A program made the translations under genes and the position numbers. Below are positions 10,901 to 22,213 of a stretch of 64,000 bases of DNA, piece by piece; the first letter of the stretch is position 1; every line of letters begins with the position of its first letter. Under the pieces are notes generated by a model. It was not told the DNA's origin. It saw only the letters and a program-made list of their open reading frames with translations, and searched no databases. Origin of the DNA: Beta vulgaris subsp. vulgaris (Eukaryota; Streptophyta; Magnoliopsida; Caryophyllales; Amaranthaceae); contig NC_079203.1 of NCBI RefSeq assembly GCF_026745355.1, positions 41,172,992 through 41,236,991 on the forward strand, in the 5' to 3' direction.

Positions 10901-12045
10901 TATACCTCAAGAAATTATTCAATTAAGTCAATCTTTGTAAATGCCAATTAGGATCAGTTTGCTAGCCGTTTTCCACGTGGTTGTCGATCGATACAATGAA
11001 CAATTGAACATTCCCTTGCACCTTTGTTCAAGCACATGTGACTACCAGTTCCCCTTAGAAACCCCAAATTGATGTTTCGAGGCCTAGTTAATGGTTTTAT
11101 ATGGAGGGCACTTTCCAGTTGGAACTTGGGGTCTTGGAACTCTCATTATTCTCATTTGTTTGATAATCGATATTAACGAAGACCTTTATATAAACAGTAT
11201 ACTTTCCCTTGTGCTTGGCTGGTATGCTTGTATCACCTTGTTTCTTTTTAAATGCAGTATTTTATTTTAATGTGATTCATAAACTCCACTTTGATTATGT
11301 TCTTTTTTAAAAAAAATTTTTTAATGATTTCTTAGGTAAAAAATGTTGCTGGCTTTGTCTTAATATATTTCACGATTTCAACTTTGTATAGCTTTTACAA
11401 AAATCTATATAGAGATATTAACATAAACATATTAAAAAATTTGAGTTGCCAAATGTGAAAGTTAAGGAAATAAATGAATAAATATTTAAACCAACACCTT
11501 CATCACATCTCTTTCTACTTTTATTCTAAATGATTAATGTATATGGAACCCGATTAAAGCAGAAAAATTAAACAATTCAGTATTGATAGTTTGATACTAT
11601 CGATCGATATGTGATTTATCATAAATCCCTTAACTAAGACGTCCTTATTTAGTCATTTTCATATTATCACAACGTTTATTTTTATAGTACTCAAGTTCCT
11701 ATTTGACCATCTATTATGATTTATACATAAAAAAACTCATAGTCATGCGTGATCTTGTTAGGCTCTTCTCGATATATATACTTTTAAAATATCAACTTTT
11801 TAAATTTTGACCTGTAAATGATTGAAAATATTAATGGCTAATTATGTGTTGTAAGACGTGAAACTCTACATGTTGTAATTAATATGGAACTAATGACGCA
11901 TCATTTTAGTATATATTTAATGGTTATTGTTAGGACTTATAATTGCATATATCAAACCCATGTTTCACAATTGAGTACCAGTCTCTTCTTTAGTAATCAT
12001 CGATGGTGGATCATAGGAATTACATGACACAATAAATATAGGGCT
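10901..12045. other. Gene-free stretch: middle block of copy A
   Basis: AT-rich sequence with no credible ORF or RNA gene. It is collinear with 22296-24655 of copy B once the insertions in B are removed. Around 11660-11880 it resembles the interior of Stowaway-type MITEs elsewhere in the window. Confidence 0.6.
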
Positions 12046-12405
12046 ATTAAAAAATGGAAAATATATTTTAAATAAGTCAACCTTTGATTGATCTTTTAAA
12101 AATAAGTTAATCTTTTGATTATCTCTATTATATAAGTCAAGGAGACGCTATGATGTCTCCCTTTAAATAGTCCTTTTTGTCCTTAGCTAAATATAATTGT
12201 ATATTCAAAATTTCTACAATATATCCTTTCCTAATTTAAAGATGGAGTCAAAATTCTAATGATAAATTAAAGTAAATAAGCATTAACAATTAGATTTACA
12301 TCTTCAAGTTCCCTCTAGGGTTTCCCTTGGGAGGGTGGTTCTGAGCGAGTGCTTGGTTTTTCCTCCATTGGAGGCGTCTTCTCGAGACCATCTCGAGACG
12401 ACGAG

Positions 12406-12444
12406 TTTTTTTTTTTTTTTTTTTTTTTTTTCTACAGCAAAACA
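12406..12444 (+). promoter_or_regulatory. T26 tract and splice-acceptor-like CTACAG ahead of LINE-2 ORF1
   Basis: Twenty-six consecutive T (12406-12431) are followed by CTACAG and, eight bases later, the ORF1 ATG at 12445. The arrangement looks like a strong polypyrimidine tract plus 3' splice site. Whether it is used is unknown; it could be a simple homopolymer expansion. Confidence 0.35.
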
Positions 12445-13866
12445 ATGGCTTCAAAGCAGGTGATCGATGTTTTGGAGAAAGATTTACATAAAACCCTAGA
12501 CGTGGAAGTTAGGGCTCATAATGATACGTTCCAAAATAATGGACAATCCGAATCGAATGTGGTCGAGGAGGATGCGGTGGACTGGGTAGATGATGGCGAG
12601 GACGAGGAGGAGGCCCGTGTAGCGTTAGGGCTTGTTGGGAAAATCTGGACAGATCGGCACATCAATGCTAATGCATTTATGGCAACCATGAAGATGGTTT
12701 GGCAACCGAAACATGGAGTTGATATCAGTAATCTTGGTGAGAATGTTTTTGTATTTCAATTTCACCACTGGCGTGACAAACAAAGGGTTGTGGACGAACA
12801 ACCTTGGCATTTCGATAACTATGCAATTCTTTTTGGCGACATCGAAGGTAACAAAAAACCCTCAGATATGATGCTGTTTGACTTACCTATGTGGGTTAGG
12901 GTATATAATCTCCCTTTTAAGGGAAGATTCAATATGATGAATGTTGAAGGAATTGGTAATAAACTTGGAAGGTTCGTAAAACTGGATAATTCGGGAGCAA
13001 TGGGTATTGACAAATCGATACGCATAAGGGTGAAGATAGATGTTCGTAAACCGCTAGCAAAGCAGGTGAAAGTGAAAATGAGGGGGGGTGTGGAGGAATT
13101 CTTTGAAGTGAAGTATGAGAAACCACCACTTTTTTGTTTCTTCTGTGGAAAAATAGGACATGGAGTAAAGGATTGCCATGAGTGCCGAGATGAGGAAGAA
13201 CAACCCATGGAGTTTGGAGGATGGCTGAAAGCATCACCGTGGAAACGCACGAAACAACCAATGGACAAAATGGGGACAAATAAGCAGGTGAGTTGCGCAA
13301 AACCTTTGTTCATTACTAAACCACAGGCTACAAAACCTATGGCCACGATTCAGCAAGTGGAGGACGTTTCCATTCACCTTCGTACCTGTGAAATATCTGA
13401 CAAAAACAAGGAGGAAAAAAACACGGGGAGGAGTGAAAAGGAAAATGATGGAGAAAGTCACTCACGGGACGGAAGTGATAGAAGTAAGGGGGAAACGGGG
13501 GAGGGTAAGCGAACAAGTGAGGCGGAGGAGTTTACATTGCAGCAGCACCTCACTACATCAGGTGGGGGGTTAGAAGAAAGAGACAGATTTGATGGAAGTG
13601 ATCTCGTCATGCAAGAGAATTGCACTGGTCGAGCATGGAAGAGGTATCATAAAAAAACGGAGGTGGGGGGTGGGGGAACAAAAAAGGACAAGATGATAGG
13701 TAAAAGAAGGAAAGAAAGAATTGCTGATGGTGAAGTAGAGGAGATACAAGGAGGAGCTTTAAAAAAACCGCGAGATGAGATGACCATTTCGTTGGTGCTG
13801 GCAGAAGAAGAGATTGCTGAACAAGAGGTGGCGGGCCCCACACCCTGGGCTCTCGGTGATCCATGA
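12445..13866 (+). CDS. LINE-2 ORF1: DUF4283 / zinc-knuckle protein, 473 aa
   Basis: The frame is open from 12349, but the upstream residues translate the T tract as poly-Phe, so MASKQVIDVLEKDL at 12445 (context AACAATGG) is the better start. Residues 60-225 form a DUF4283-type domain (LVGKIWTDRHINANAF, EQPWHFDNY). The CCHC knuckle is CFFCGKIGHGVKDC at residues 231-244. The C-terminal third is charged and probably disordered. The stop overlaps the ORF2 start as ATGA. Confidence 0.85.
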   Translation: MASKQVIDVLEKDLHKTLDVEVRAHNDTFQNNGQSESNVVEEDAVDWVDDGEDEEEARVALGLVGKIWTDRHINANAFMATMKMVWQPKHGVDISNLGENVFVFQFHHWRDKQRVVDEQPWHFDNYAILFGDIEGNKKPSDMMLFDLPMWVRVYNLPFKGRFNMMNVEGIGNKLGRFVKLDNSGAMGIDKSIRIRVKIDVRKPLAKQVKVKMRGGVEEFFEVKYEKPPLFCFFCGKIGHGVKDCHECRDEEEQPMEFGGWLKASPWKRTKQPMDKMGTNKQVSCAKPLFITKPQATKPMATIQQVEDVSIHLRTCEISDKNKEEKNTGRSEKENDGESHSRDGSDRSKGETGEGKRTSEAEEFTLQQHLTTSGGGLEERDRFDGSDLVMQENCTGRAWKRYHKKTEVGGGGTKKDKMIGKRRKERIADGEVEEIQGGALKKPRDEMTISLVLAEEEIAEQEVAGPTPWALGDP

Positions 13867-16800
13867 ACCACATCCTCCTATGGAACTGCCGGGGATTGGG
13901 GAGTGTCCCGGCAACCAATGCGCTTAGGCGTGTGGTAATAAATGAGCACCCCAAAATGGTTTTTTTGTAGGAAACCAAATTGAAACAAGGTGAAATGGAG
14001 GGTATTAAGAGAAAGCTAAAATTCCAATGCATGATTGTAATGGATTGTGAAGGAGAAGGGCGTAGAAGAAAGGGTGGACTAGCACTGCTATGGCAAGATG
14101 AATGGCGTGTAACAATCCATACTTTCTCGAAAAATCACATTGATGCTACCATTGACAGTATGGGTATGGAGGCATGGCGCTTCACAGGCATATATGGGTG
14201 GCCGGAGGAAAGTAACAAACACAAGACATGTGAGCTTCTAAGACTCTTACACCGACAGGACATAAAGCCGTGGTTGTGTGGTGGTGATTTTAATTTAATG
14301 TTATGGTCGTGTGAGAAGCAGGGAGGCAACGGTTTTCGTTTTGAGGATGCTGTAGATTTTCGAGAAGCTATGGAATTCTGTAAACTGGAGGATATGCATT
14401 ACGTGGGACATCCATTTACATGGACAAATAATCAAGGTGGCGAGAAAAATATTCAAGAAAGAATTGATCGATGCCTAGCTAATGAGGAATGGCGTGATAT
14501 GTTCCCTGGGTCCATAGTCACCCATTTGGAGAAAAGACGTTCGGACCACCTTCCTTTGTTGTTGAGCGTGAGCAACCGTCTAATAACACCTGAGGGTCGA
14601 CGGAAAAGAAAAAATTTTCGCTTTGAAGAGATGTGGGCACGAGATGCTAGATGTGAAGATGTGATTAAGGAAGCGTGGCAGGGGGGTCAATCCATGGTGA
14701 GTAGTATGACACGCACAACAGCTAAACTCAGGGATTGGAGCAAAGCACATTTTGGTGAGTTTGCGAGAGAATTGAGGGCGTGTCAAGCTCAAATGAGCAC
14801 ACTGATGAAAGAAGATCAAACACAGCTGGTCATTGATAAAATGAAGGAGGTGGATGCTCGAATGGATGAATTAGAACGTCGGGAGGAAATTTATTGGAAG
14901 CAACGGAGTAGGCAAGAATGGTTACGAAGTGGTGACCAAAATACGAAATTCTTCCATGCAAAGACAAAGCAACGCAGGGAACGAAATTCCATTGGGAAAA
15001 TTAGGGACGGGGCAGGAACCGAATATCATGAGGAAGACGAGATTACAGAAGTTCTAGTCCAGCACTTTGAGGATTTATTTCGGTCAAATGACAATGTAGA
15101 TGCCGAGCCCGTTATTGAGAAAGTGGGTGAACGGGTCCCTCCTGAGTTGAAAGCAATGCTTATGGAACCTTATGTTGCAGCAGAAGTTCAAGAGGCACTA
15201 AAACAAATGCATCCCACAAAAGCTCCCGGCCCGGACGGTATGTGTGCATTGTTTTACCAAAAATACTGGAATATTGTGGGAACCGATGTTGAGACTGAAG
15301 TTCTCAATATTTTAAATAATGGTGGTGACGTTAAAGGTTTTAATCACACCCACATTGCTTTAATTCCCAAAAAGAAAGTTTGTGAGTCTCCTGCTGATTA
15401 TAGACCGATTAGCTTATGTAATGTAATTTATAAGCTTGTGTCAAAGGTTCTTGCAAATCGTTTGAAGAAAGTGCTCCCTATTATTATTCATGAGTCACAG
15501 AGTGGTTTTGTGCCGGGCAGATTAATCACAGATAATATTCTTGTAGCCTATGAGTGTTTCCACTATTTGCGGAAGAAGAAAACAGGGAGAGAGGGCTATC
15601 TGGGACTGAAGCTAGATATGAGTAAAGCTTATGATAGAGTGGAATGGAATTTCATGGAAAAAATGATGATTAAATTAGGTTTCCCTGCTGTTTATGTAAA
15701 CCTGATTATGAGCTGTGTCCACTCTACATCTTTTTCAATATTGGTGAATGGCCAACCCTCCAGGAAATTCATGCCGACGAGAGGTTTGCGTCAGGGGGAT
15801 CCTTTATCCCCCTTCCTGTTCATTATTTGTGCGGAAGGTCTCTCTACACTACTCCGTGATGCAGAAGCTAAGAGGGAAATACATGGTTTGAAGATAGGCA
15901 AGAAAGTGGATGCGATCTCACATCTCTTTTTTGCGGACGATAGTTTATTGTTTGCACGGGCAAATGAGGATGAGGTTGATAAGATCCTCGACATTCTGAC
16001 TACTTATGAGACTGCATCCGGACAAAAATTAAACATGGAAAAATCCGAAGTGTCATTTAGCCGAAATGTTGCGCAAGAAAAGCAGGAAATCCTTCAGATG
16101 AAGTTAACTTTTAAGGCAGTAGAAAATCATGACAAATATTTGGGCCTCCCAACTTTTGTCGGGGGATCGAAAAAATGGGTTTTTCGGAGCATACAGGAAC
16201 GGATTCAGAAAAAGTTGAAAGGTTGGAAGGAGGGGTTCTTATCACAAGCAGGAAGAGAGGTGCTTATCAAGGCGATAGCCCAGGCGATACCTACCTATGC
16301 AATGCAATGCTTCACCATCCCGATAAGTATCCTAAATGAAGTGGAAAAATTGTGTAGGAATTTTTTCTGGGGACAAAAAAATGAGGAAAGAAGAATGGCG
16401 TGGATATCGTGGGAGAAGATATGTGGCTCGAAAAGAGAAGGGGGCCTTGGGATGAGAAATTTGGAAGTATTCAACAAAGCCATGCTCGCTAAGCAAGCTT
16501 GGAGAATATTAAAATACCCGACATCATTGATGGCTAAAGTGCTTAGGAATAAGTATTTCCCGAAGACATCGTTCATGGAGGTGAATGTCAGCCCCCACGC
16601 TAGCTATACGTGGAAATCGATTCTTTCGGCGCGCAAATTGCTTGGGAGGGGGATATGCAAGGTGGTGGGAAATGGTGCTGATACAAGCATGTGGGACGAT
16701 CCGTGGATTCCCACTCTTCCACGGTTTCGGGTCCTAAATGTCATTCCACCTGATGAAGCCCCTAAGAAAGTAGCGGACTTCATAGAGGAGGGACAATGGA

Positions 16801-17978
16801 GACAAGAAGAGTTGCGGAGATGGTTAACCAGGTGGGAAACGGAGGAGATTCTAAAAATTCCCATCCCCCTGCATTCATGTAAGGACCAATGGACATGGCA
16901 TTATTCAAAAAATGGGGAGTTCTCGGTACGGAGTGCTTATTTTTTGGAGTTGGCTGAGCGAAAACGCACTCGTGCTTCGTCATCTGGAGCCTCTGAAAAT
17001 GGTGTGTGGCGTAAAATATGGCAAGCAAATCTGCCAACCAAAATCCGAAATTTCGCGTGGAAAGCTTTACACCATGGGCTTCCTTTCCGTGAAAATTTGA
17101 GGAGGAGAGGGTGTGATATTGATGGTAGATGTCCAATGTGCGGGGAAGCTAACGAAACAGCGAGTCATGCTCTGATAACCTGCCCGGAAGCAAAGCAAGT
17201 ATGGAGTCTATCCCCATTGAGAATAATGGTACCATCTGTATATGAAGGCACAATTATGGAGTGGGTTATGCTGATCTCTCAGAATATTCACGAAGAAATC
17301 TGGTGGGACATATTGTGGAGCTTGTTATGGGGGCTTTGGCTGCGGAGGAATGGGTGGTGCTTCGAGGCACGAAGGGTGAGAAATGTGGAAGTGGTCGAAA
17401 GGGCTGTGAATTTAGTGCATGAATATGCAGCTGCTATGGAGGAGCCGAATTTACAACAGCACCCAGACAAAGGAGGACCTCGGGTTTGGCGAGCACCAGG
17501 TTCCGGTTTGTACAAAATCAACTCTGATGTGGCTGTATTTGGGGATGGCATGCTGGGCTTTGGAGGAGTTGTCCGTGACGAGACGGGAGCGGTAATGATG
17601 GCAACTTGCGCCATGTATGAGGGGGAAAGCAACCCAGAAATAGGGGAGGCACTGGCGGCTCGTCATGCACTCAAGACGGCAGTGGAAGCTGGTCTCCGGA
17701 CTGTAGTGCTCGAAAGCGACTGTTTAAAACTCATCTCTTACTTGAAGAAAGGCACGAAAGAATCGACAAACTTTGGTTTTATTGTTTCGGACATTTTATT
17801 TGTAGGTAGCGTGTGTGTGTCTTTGTCTTTTAATCATGTTCGTAGAGAAGGTAATAGGGTGGCACATGAACTAGCTCATTTGAGCAAAGAGTATAAGGAG
17901 TTTAGGGTCTGGCTAGAGGAAGCTCCTCAGGAGGTGGGGAATATTGTAAACTCTGATTTGATTTATATGAATGAGTAG
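13863..17978 (+). pseudogene. LINE-2 ORF2: endonuclease, reverse transcriptase and RNase H, one amber stop
   Basis: It starts at the ATG inside the ORF1 ATGA overlap: MNHILLWNCRGLGS, the canonical plant L1 endonuclease start. After 35 codons a single TAG (13968-13970) falls in the conserved FLxETK segment; the frame then runs unbroken to 17978 (1,371 codons in all). Endonuclease: GGDFNL, SDHLPLLL. Reverse transcriptase: TKAPGPDGM, LDMSKAYDRVEW, GLRQGDPLSPFLF, FFADD near 15930. The zf-RVT zinc finger is near 17000-17215. RNase H is near 17500-17900, with SDVAV, E and ESDC acidic positions and the GNRVAHELAH end. Confidence 0.9.
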
Positions 17979-18689
17979 GTGTGTGGTTGTTCCTCGTCAA
18001 AAAAAAAAAAAAGCATTAACAATTAGTAACTTGACACAATTAGAAAAAAAGGTTATTTAATTAAAAAAAATTACAAATTAAAATTGACTATAAGACCTTA
18101 CCTAAATGTTCATTACAATTTCTAATCACTTTACATTAGTTTTTACAACTATAATTATAAATCACACTTCTAAAATTATATTTAGCTGAAATTTATTAAG
18201 AACATACCCAAAAAAATCGACGCACGCATTGCATGCATAGAAGGCTAGTCTTAGAATAAGTTAACCTTGTATCTACTTTTGCTGTAAACAAGTTAATGAC
18301 GTTGAAATTATGATGCATGTCATTTTTTAATAGGATGACATTGTGATTTAACTCATTTATAGCAAAAGTAGATACAAAGTCAACTTATTCATAGTTAATC
18401 GAAAGGTTAACTTATTTTTTTTAAAAAATGCGCAAAGGTTAACTTATTAAAAATAATTTTTCCATTAAAAAATTGAGTTATTTATAGATAGGGAAATTTA
18501 GTGGTGTAAGGGTTGAAAATTGGATAGGGTCATATTGAGTTATAAAGAATGTTAGTTTTCAGTACAAGGCCATGATTATAGCTTATAGGCCATTATTTCT
18601 TCAAAAGAGAAAAAAATATATTAAAAATTCACATATGGTTATTGGTTGACCTTTTATATTATGTTATGTCTCTCTCAGTCTTAATTGCG

Positions 18690-19905
18690 AGTCGGGATTC
18701 ACTAGAGTTTTAATAAAAGAGTCCGTTTTTGAAAAGACTGTTTCACATTAGTGTTAACTTGAAACCACCTTGTCATGTTGGCATACGCGCGTGCATCAAA
18801 CCAGCAGCGGAATTAGTTAACCGGTTGGAGATATTAGTTATGCTAAGCTTAAATTGCTTCTGGATGAATTAGCTAAGCTGTGAATTAAGTATATTAGTTA
18901 AGCGTTGAATTATATTAATTAAGCGTTGAAATATATTAGTCATATCATAGAAACTAGATTATAACACATTCTACTAATAACTAAAAACTATAACTATTAA
19001 CCTTACAAATATTGTCATTTGTCCAAAACCATAACTATCACTAATAATATGAAAACTATAACTAATTAATAACGTATAAATAATTATTAATAACCAAAAA
19101 TCATAACTATTAACCTTACAAATATAACAATCTATCCAGAATCATAACTATAACAAATAACATGAAAGATATGACTAATGACCTATAAACAATTACTAAT
19201 AACTAAAAACCATAACTATTAACCTTACAAATATAACCATTTACCCAGTTGCTTAACTATGTACCTGGAAACGATAACTAATCACCATAAAACCATAACT
19301 ACTGACCTGAAAAAAAATGTAACTTTCTAACTAAATTAAAAGTTGTAACTCATAATAAGAGATTCATTAGAGTTTAGACACATTGATAGAGGAAAACAAA
19401 GAGTTTTGAGAAATTCGCATCATCAAGATTGAAGAAGTCGCAGGAAAGGACGTTATATAGTTGAATGTTTCATATGTTCAAGAAAGAAAGGAAAGAAAAA
19501 GAAAGAGATGTAGATTCAGAAAAAATGGAAGTTGGGTGGAGGATAGGAAATGGCACTGCAGAGGAAAGAGAAAGGGATAGAGGAGACAGAAACACGTGTT
19601 GGTAGAAGAGAGGGACGGAGGAGAGAGCAGATATAAATTGAGGGGGAAATGAGATTGTTTTACTAGAATAAATAATAAGTCAAAGTGCTTAACTAATATA
19701 ATTCAATGCTTAACTAATATACTTCAGCGCCTAACTAATTCATCAAGAAGCAATTTAAAGTTAGCAGAACTAATAAGTACAAGCGCTTAATTGATACCAC
19801 TGCTGGTATGATGCACGCACGTGATGTTAGCATGATATTAGTTGGTCTCATGTTAACACTTATGTGAGACGGTCTTTTATAAGAATTTGTGTTAATGAAA
19901 TTCTA
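18690..19905. mobile_element. DNA transposon with long terminal inverted repeats (~200 bp)
   Basis: The left part (about 18734-18935) and right part (about 19675-19885) are inverted copies. Left has GACTGTTTCACATTAGTGTT and the right minus strand has GACCGTCTCACATAAGTGTT; further in, TTAGTTAAGCGTTGAATTAT on the left is mirrored on the right. The exact ends and target duplication were not resolved. No transposase frame. The interior holds the tandem repeat listed next and a purine-rich stretch (19440-19640). Confidence 0.55.
18974..19300 (+). repeat. ~110-bp degenerate tandem repeat, about 2.7 copies
   Basis: AATAACTAAAAACTATAACT and its variants begin at about 18976, 19089 and 19198. Each is followed by ATTAACCTTACAAATATAAC-type sequence, giving unit lengths of about 113 and 109 bp. 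It lies inside the long-TIR transposon. Confidence 0.65.
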
Positions 19906-20937
19906 CAAGGTAGAGTTGTATTGAACCATACATTTTAAAATCAAGTGCTGATCATATTAAGGAATAAAAATTATGAGGTGGATTTTGATGAGAATAAATA
20001 GTATATGAGCCATTGATTTTTTTATTCAATGGTTGATATTGCTCAAATTTTACCTTGTAAAGTTATTTTAGAACTTTAAATAGTCCACACACTTCAATTG
20101 CATATTTTTACTCTTCTATTAGCATATCTAGTGTCGACTCACTATTGCCCCTTCAACCACACAGTTCAACCCACCAATCACTATTGACCAGCAACAAGGG
20201 AACCTACCGACCTACTAATGAGTAATGACTAAATCCGCACAATCACACAAGCGGGCGGTGAGAAAATTTGGACGATATCGGTTAGTTGCTTATCCCCGAA
20301 AAGCCGGTAACCAACAATACGACATAAGGTATGTTCTCTTCGGCATAAAACAGCTAACTGAGCTGAAATGAATAGTAATATGTGAGAGTAAAAGTATTGT
20401 CCAGAGCTGATTGAACTGAATTGAATTGAACTGAACTGAACTGAAATGAATAATAATATGTAAGAGTAAAGGTATTGTCCACACACAGTTATGTTGAGGC
20501 TTTAATGAGGTTGTCAGCTCCCTATTGTCGACCACTTGAATCGTTAATTGCTTGAATCTTCGAGCGAGGCGCGTTGCTTCGTATTTCATATTGTAAAGTT
20601 ATGTCTTTTTTCCTCTTTTCGTTATCCTTTCTCATAATTTGTAACTTTGTTATATATTTTTCTCATAAATTCTAATATGTGAATTTAGTCATCTAGTACG
20701 TTGCTCGGTTTGTAAATTAAAACTTATACTGTAATTTGTTAAATTTCTTAATACTTTTATATCGTTTTTTTTTTTTACAATTTATTTCCAACTTCAATAA
20801 CTAATCATAAAATGGCTGACAAAATTTTCTTTTAAATGAATTTGGTTCACCAGCTTTTGTTCACCATCTTATTCTCTATTCACCAAATTTCATTTCTACA
20901 TACCAAAGAACTATAAATCTATTTTCTTAACACATGA
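19906..20937. other. Gene-free stretch with Harbinger-family fragments
   Basis: No credible gene. 20317-20480 holds two degraded pieces of the GCATAAAACAGCTGAACTG repeat family found intact at 27272 and 36658. The rest is AT-rich. Confidence 0.5.
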
Positions 20938-21046
20938 AGTACGTCGATCAAATATTTTCAATTGTGTTCTTAAAAAAAAATCTTATCAATGGTGAATATG
21001 TCAAATAAAGTAAGTTTACAAAATTATTTAATTGTTCTGACCTATA

Positions 21047-22213
21047 TCTCTATTATATAAGGGAAGAGGGGAGCAATGGTGTCCTCTTTTACGCCTATTT
21101 TACCCCAATTCCCTTTCTAAATTACAAAAGGAATGTCAAAATCAAAATCGGCACTCAAATAAAACTACCGAAAATAAATTCACAACACTCGCTCACAAAT
21201 CACTTAGAAGAAGAAACTTTACCATTCACCCATACAATTGAGAAAATCACGTTATAAAAATCACACAAATCACTCAAATAATCAGGAAATTTTATTAAAA
21301 CTTAAAATTAAAATACAAACTAAAACTAGCTAATAACTTAGAACGTCAATACATACAAAAACATTTACAAAAATTTACTTACAAATCACTATTCTCAAGA
21401 ACCATTCACAATTAATGGTGGGTCATGATAATAAAAAATAGAGATGTATTTGTAGTGAAATCAAAATTTAGAAGTTAGACAAGGAAGAAAATTATTTACT
21501 TTTTTATAGTGTTTCCTATATATAATGAAACTTTTACATATATTTGGACCTATTTTTTTCTATTATATAATAGAGATTAATTATCAAGGTAAAAATGTTT
21601 ATGTAAAATATCATTCAAGAATTAAAGTACAACATATGTCTATTATATAAGGGAAAGGGGGAGCTATGGTGTCCCCGAATGAAGAGACGTACTATGTTAC
21701 CTCCTTCCCATTCTAAATTACAAATTCACTTACAAATCAAAGGGGGCTTCAAACAAAAATATCAAAAATATAATCATAACAATCACTCACAAGTCAACTA
21801 AAATCATAAAACTGCATAATTTACGTTATGCAAATCACTAAAATGAGGAAACTTTGCAAAAACTTAAAAATTCACGTACAAACTACAACCTATGAAAAAA
21901 TTGACTTGAAATCAAAGTGTCTACTTTCTTTACACTTTATGAAGTACTGTACTTAATTCAAAAATCAACTAAAAAATTATAATATTAGAAATCATAAATA
22001 AATTCAATAAAATTTCTATTTTGTTCATAGAATTTAATTTTGAAAAGTAAAAGAAAAAAACAAAACAAAAGAATGGTGAGAGACTTAAGTGACAGAAACT
22101 AAACCAATCAAATTTTGCAACTAAAAACAATTATACTTCGTATGTCTAATGTTCAAATTTTGACTCTTATTCCGAAGAAAATCGAATTTCTGGATGCGTG
22201 CAAAAAATTCTAG
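21047..22213 (+). mobile_element. Non-autonomous Helitron, ~1.17 kb
   Basis: It starts TCTCTATTATATAAGGGAAG after host A and ends CTAG before host T. Copy A has the empty site at about 3665-3672. A second 5'-end-like sequence (TCTATTATATAAGGGAAAGG at about 21637) and a reversed one near 21560 suggest an internal duplication or one Helitron landing in another. No coding capacity. Confidence 0.65.

Larger units (their letters stand above)
12278..18026 (+). mobile_element. L1-type LINE with RNase H (LINE-2 of this window), full length
   Basis: A perfect 16-bp target duplication AAGCATTAACAATTAG flanks the element (12278-12293 and 18011-18026), preceded on the right by a poly(A) run (17999-18012). 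The element proper is about 12294-18010 (5.7 kb): a 150-nt 5' leader, ORF1, ORF2 overlapping by ATGA, a 20-nt 3' leader and the tail. The perfect duplication and near-intact ORFs point to a fairly recent insertion. Confidence 0.95.
12122..18248 (+). mobile_element. Non-autonomous Helitron containing a second LINE
   Basis: It begins TCTCTATTATATAAG after host A (12121) and ends CTAG at 18245-18248 before host T. A short imperfect GC hairpin (GCACGC-ATT-GCATGC, 18221-18236) lies just upstream. It is inserted within the MITE above. Minus the LINE it is about 400 bp and codes for nothing. Confidence 0.75.
12046..18475. mobile_element. Mutator-like MITE carrying a nested Helitron and LINE
   Basis: Terminal inverted repeats begin GGAAAATATATTTTAAATAAG on the left (about 12056) and GGAAAAATTATTTTTAATAAG on the minus strand of the right end (about 18465). 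Direct repeats ATTAAAAAAT (about 12046-12055 and 18466-18475) flank it, consistent with a 9-10 bp Mutator-type target duplication. Copy B has a single site (about 24663-24680). Without the nested Helitron it is only about 280 bp. Its right arm contains another 35-bp hairpin pair (18252-18286 and 18353-18387). Confidence 0.7.
3560..18660 (+). repeat. Copy A of a ~1.5 kb direct duplication, expanded by insertions
   Basis: Three blocks (3560-3755, 10905-12045 and 18466-18660) are collinear with copy B at 20938-25980. Examples of shared sequence are ACATATGCCACCTCATATCC at about 3670 and 22219, and TTTCCCTTGTGCTTGGCTGG at about 11203 and 22610. The rest of copy A is inserted elements listed separately. 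No gene is visible in the shared sequence itself. Confidence 0.8.

Noticed and set aside
12349..12444. Upstream start for LINE-2 ORF1
   Set aside because: The added residues are a poly-Phe run from the T26 tract; the ATG at 12445 has better context and gives a normal N-terminus.
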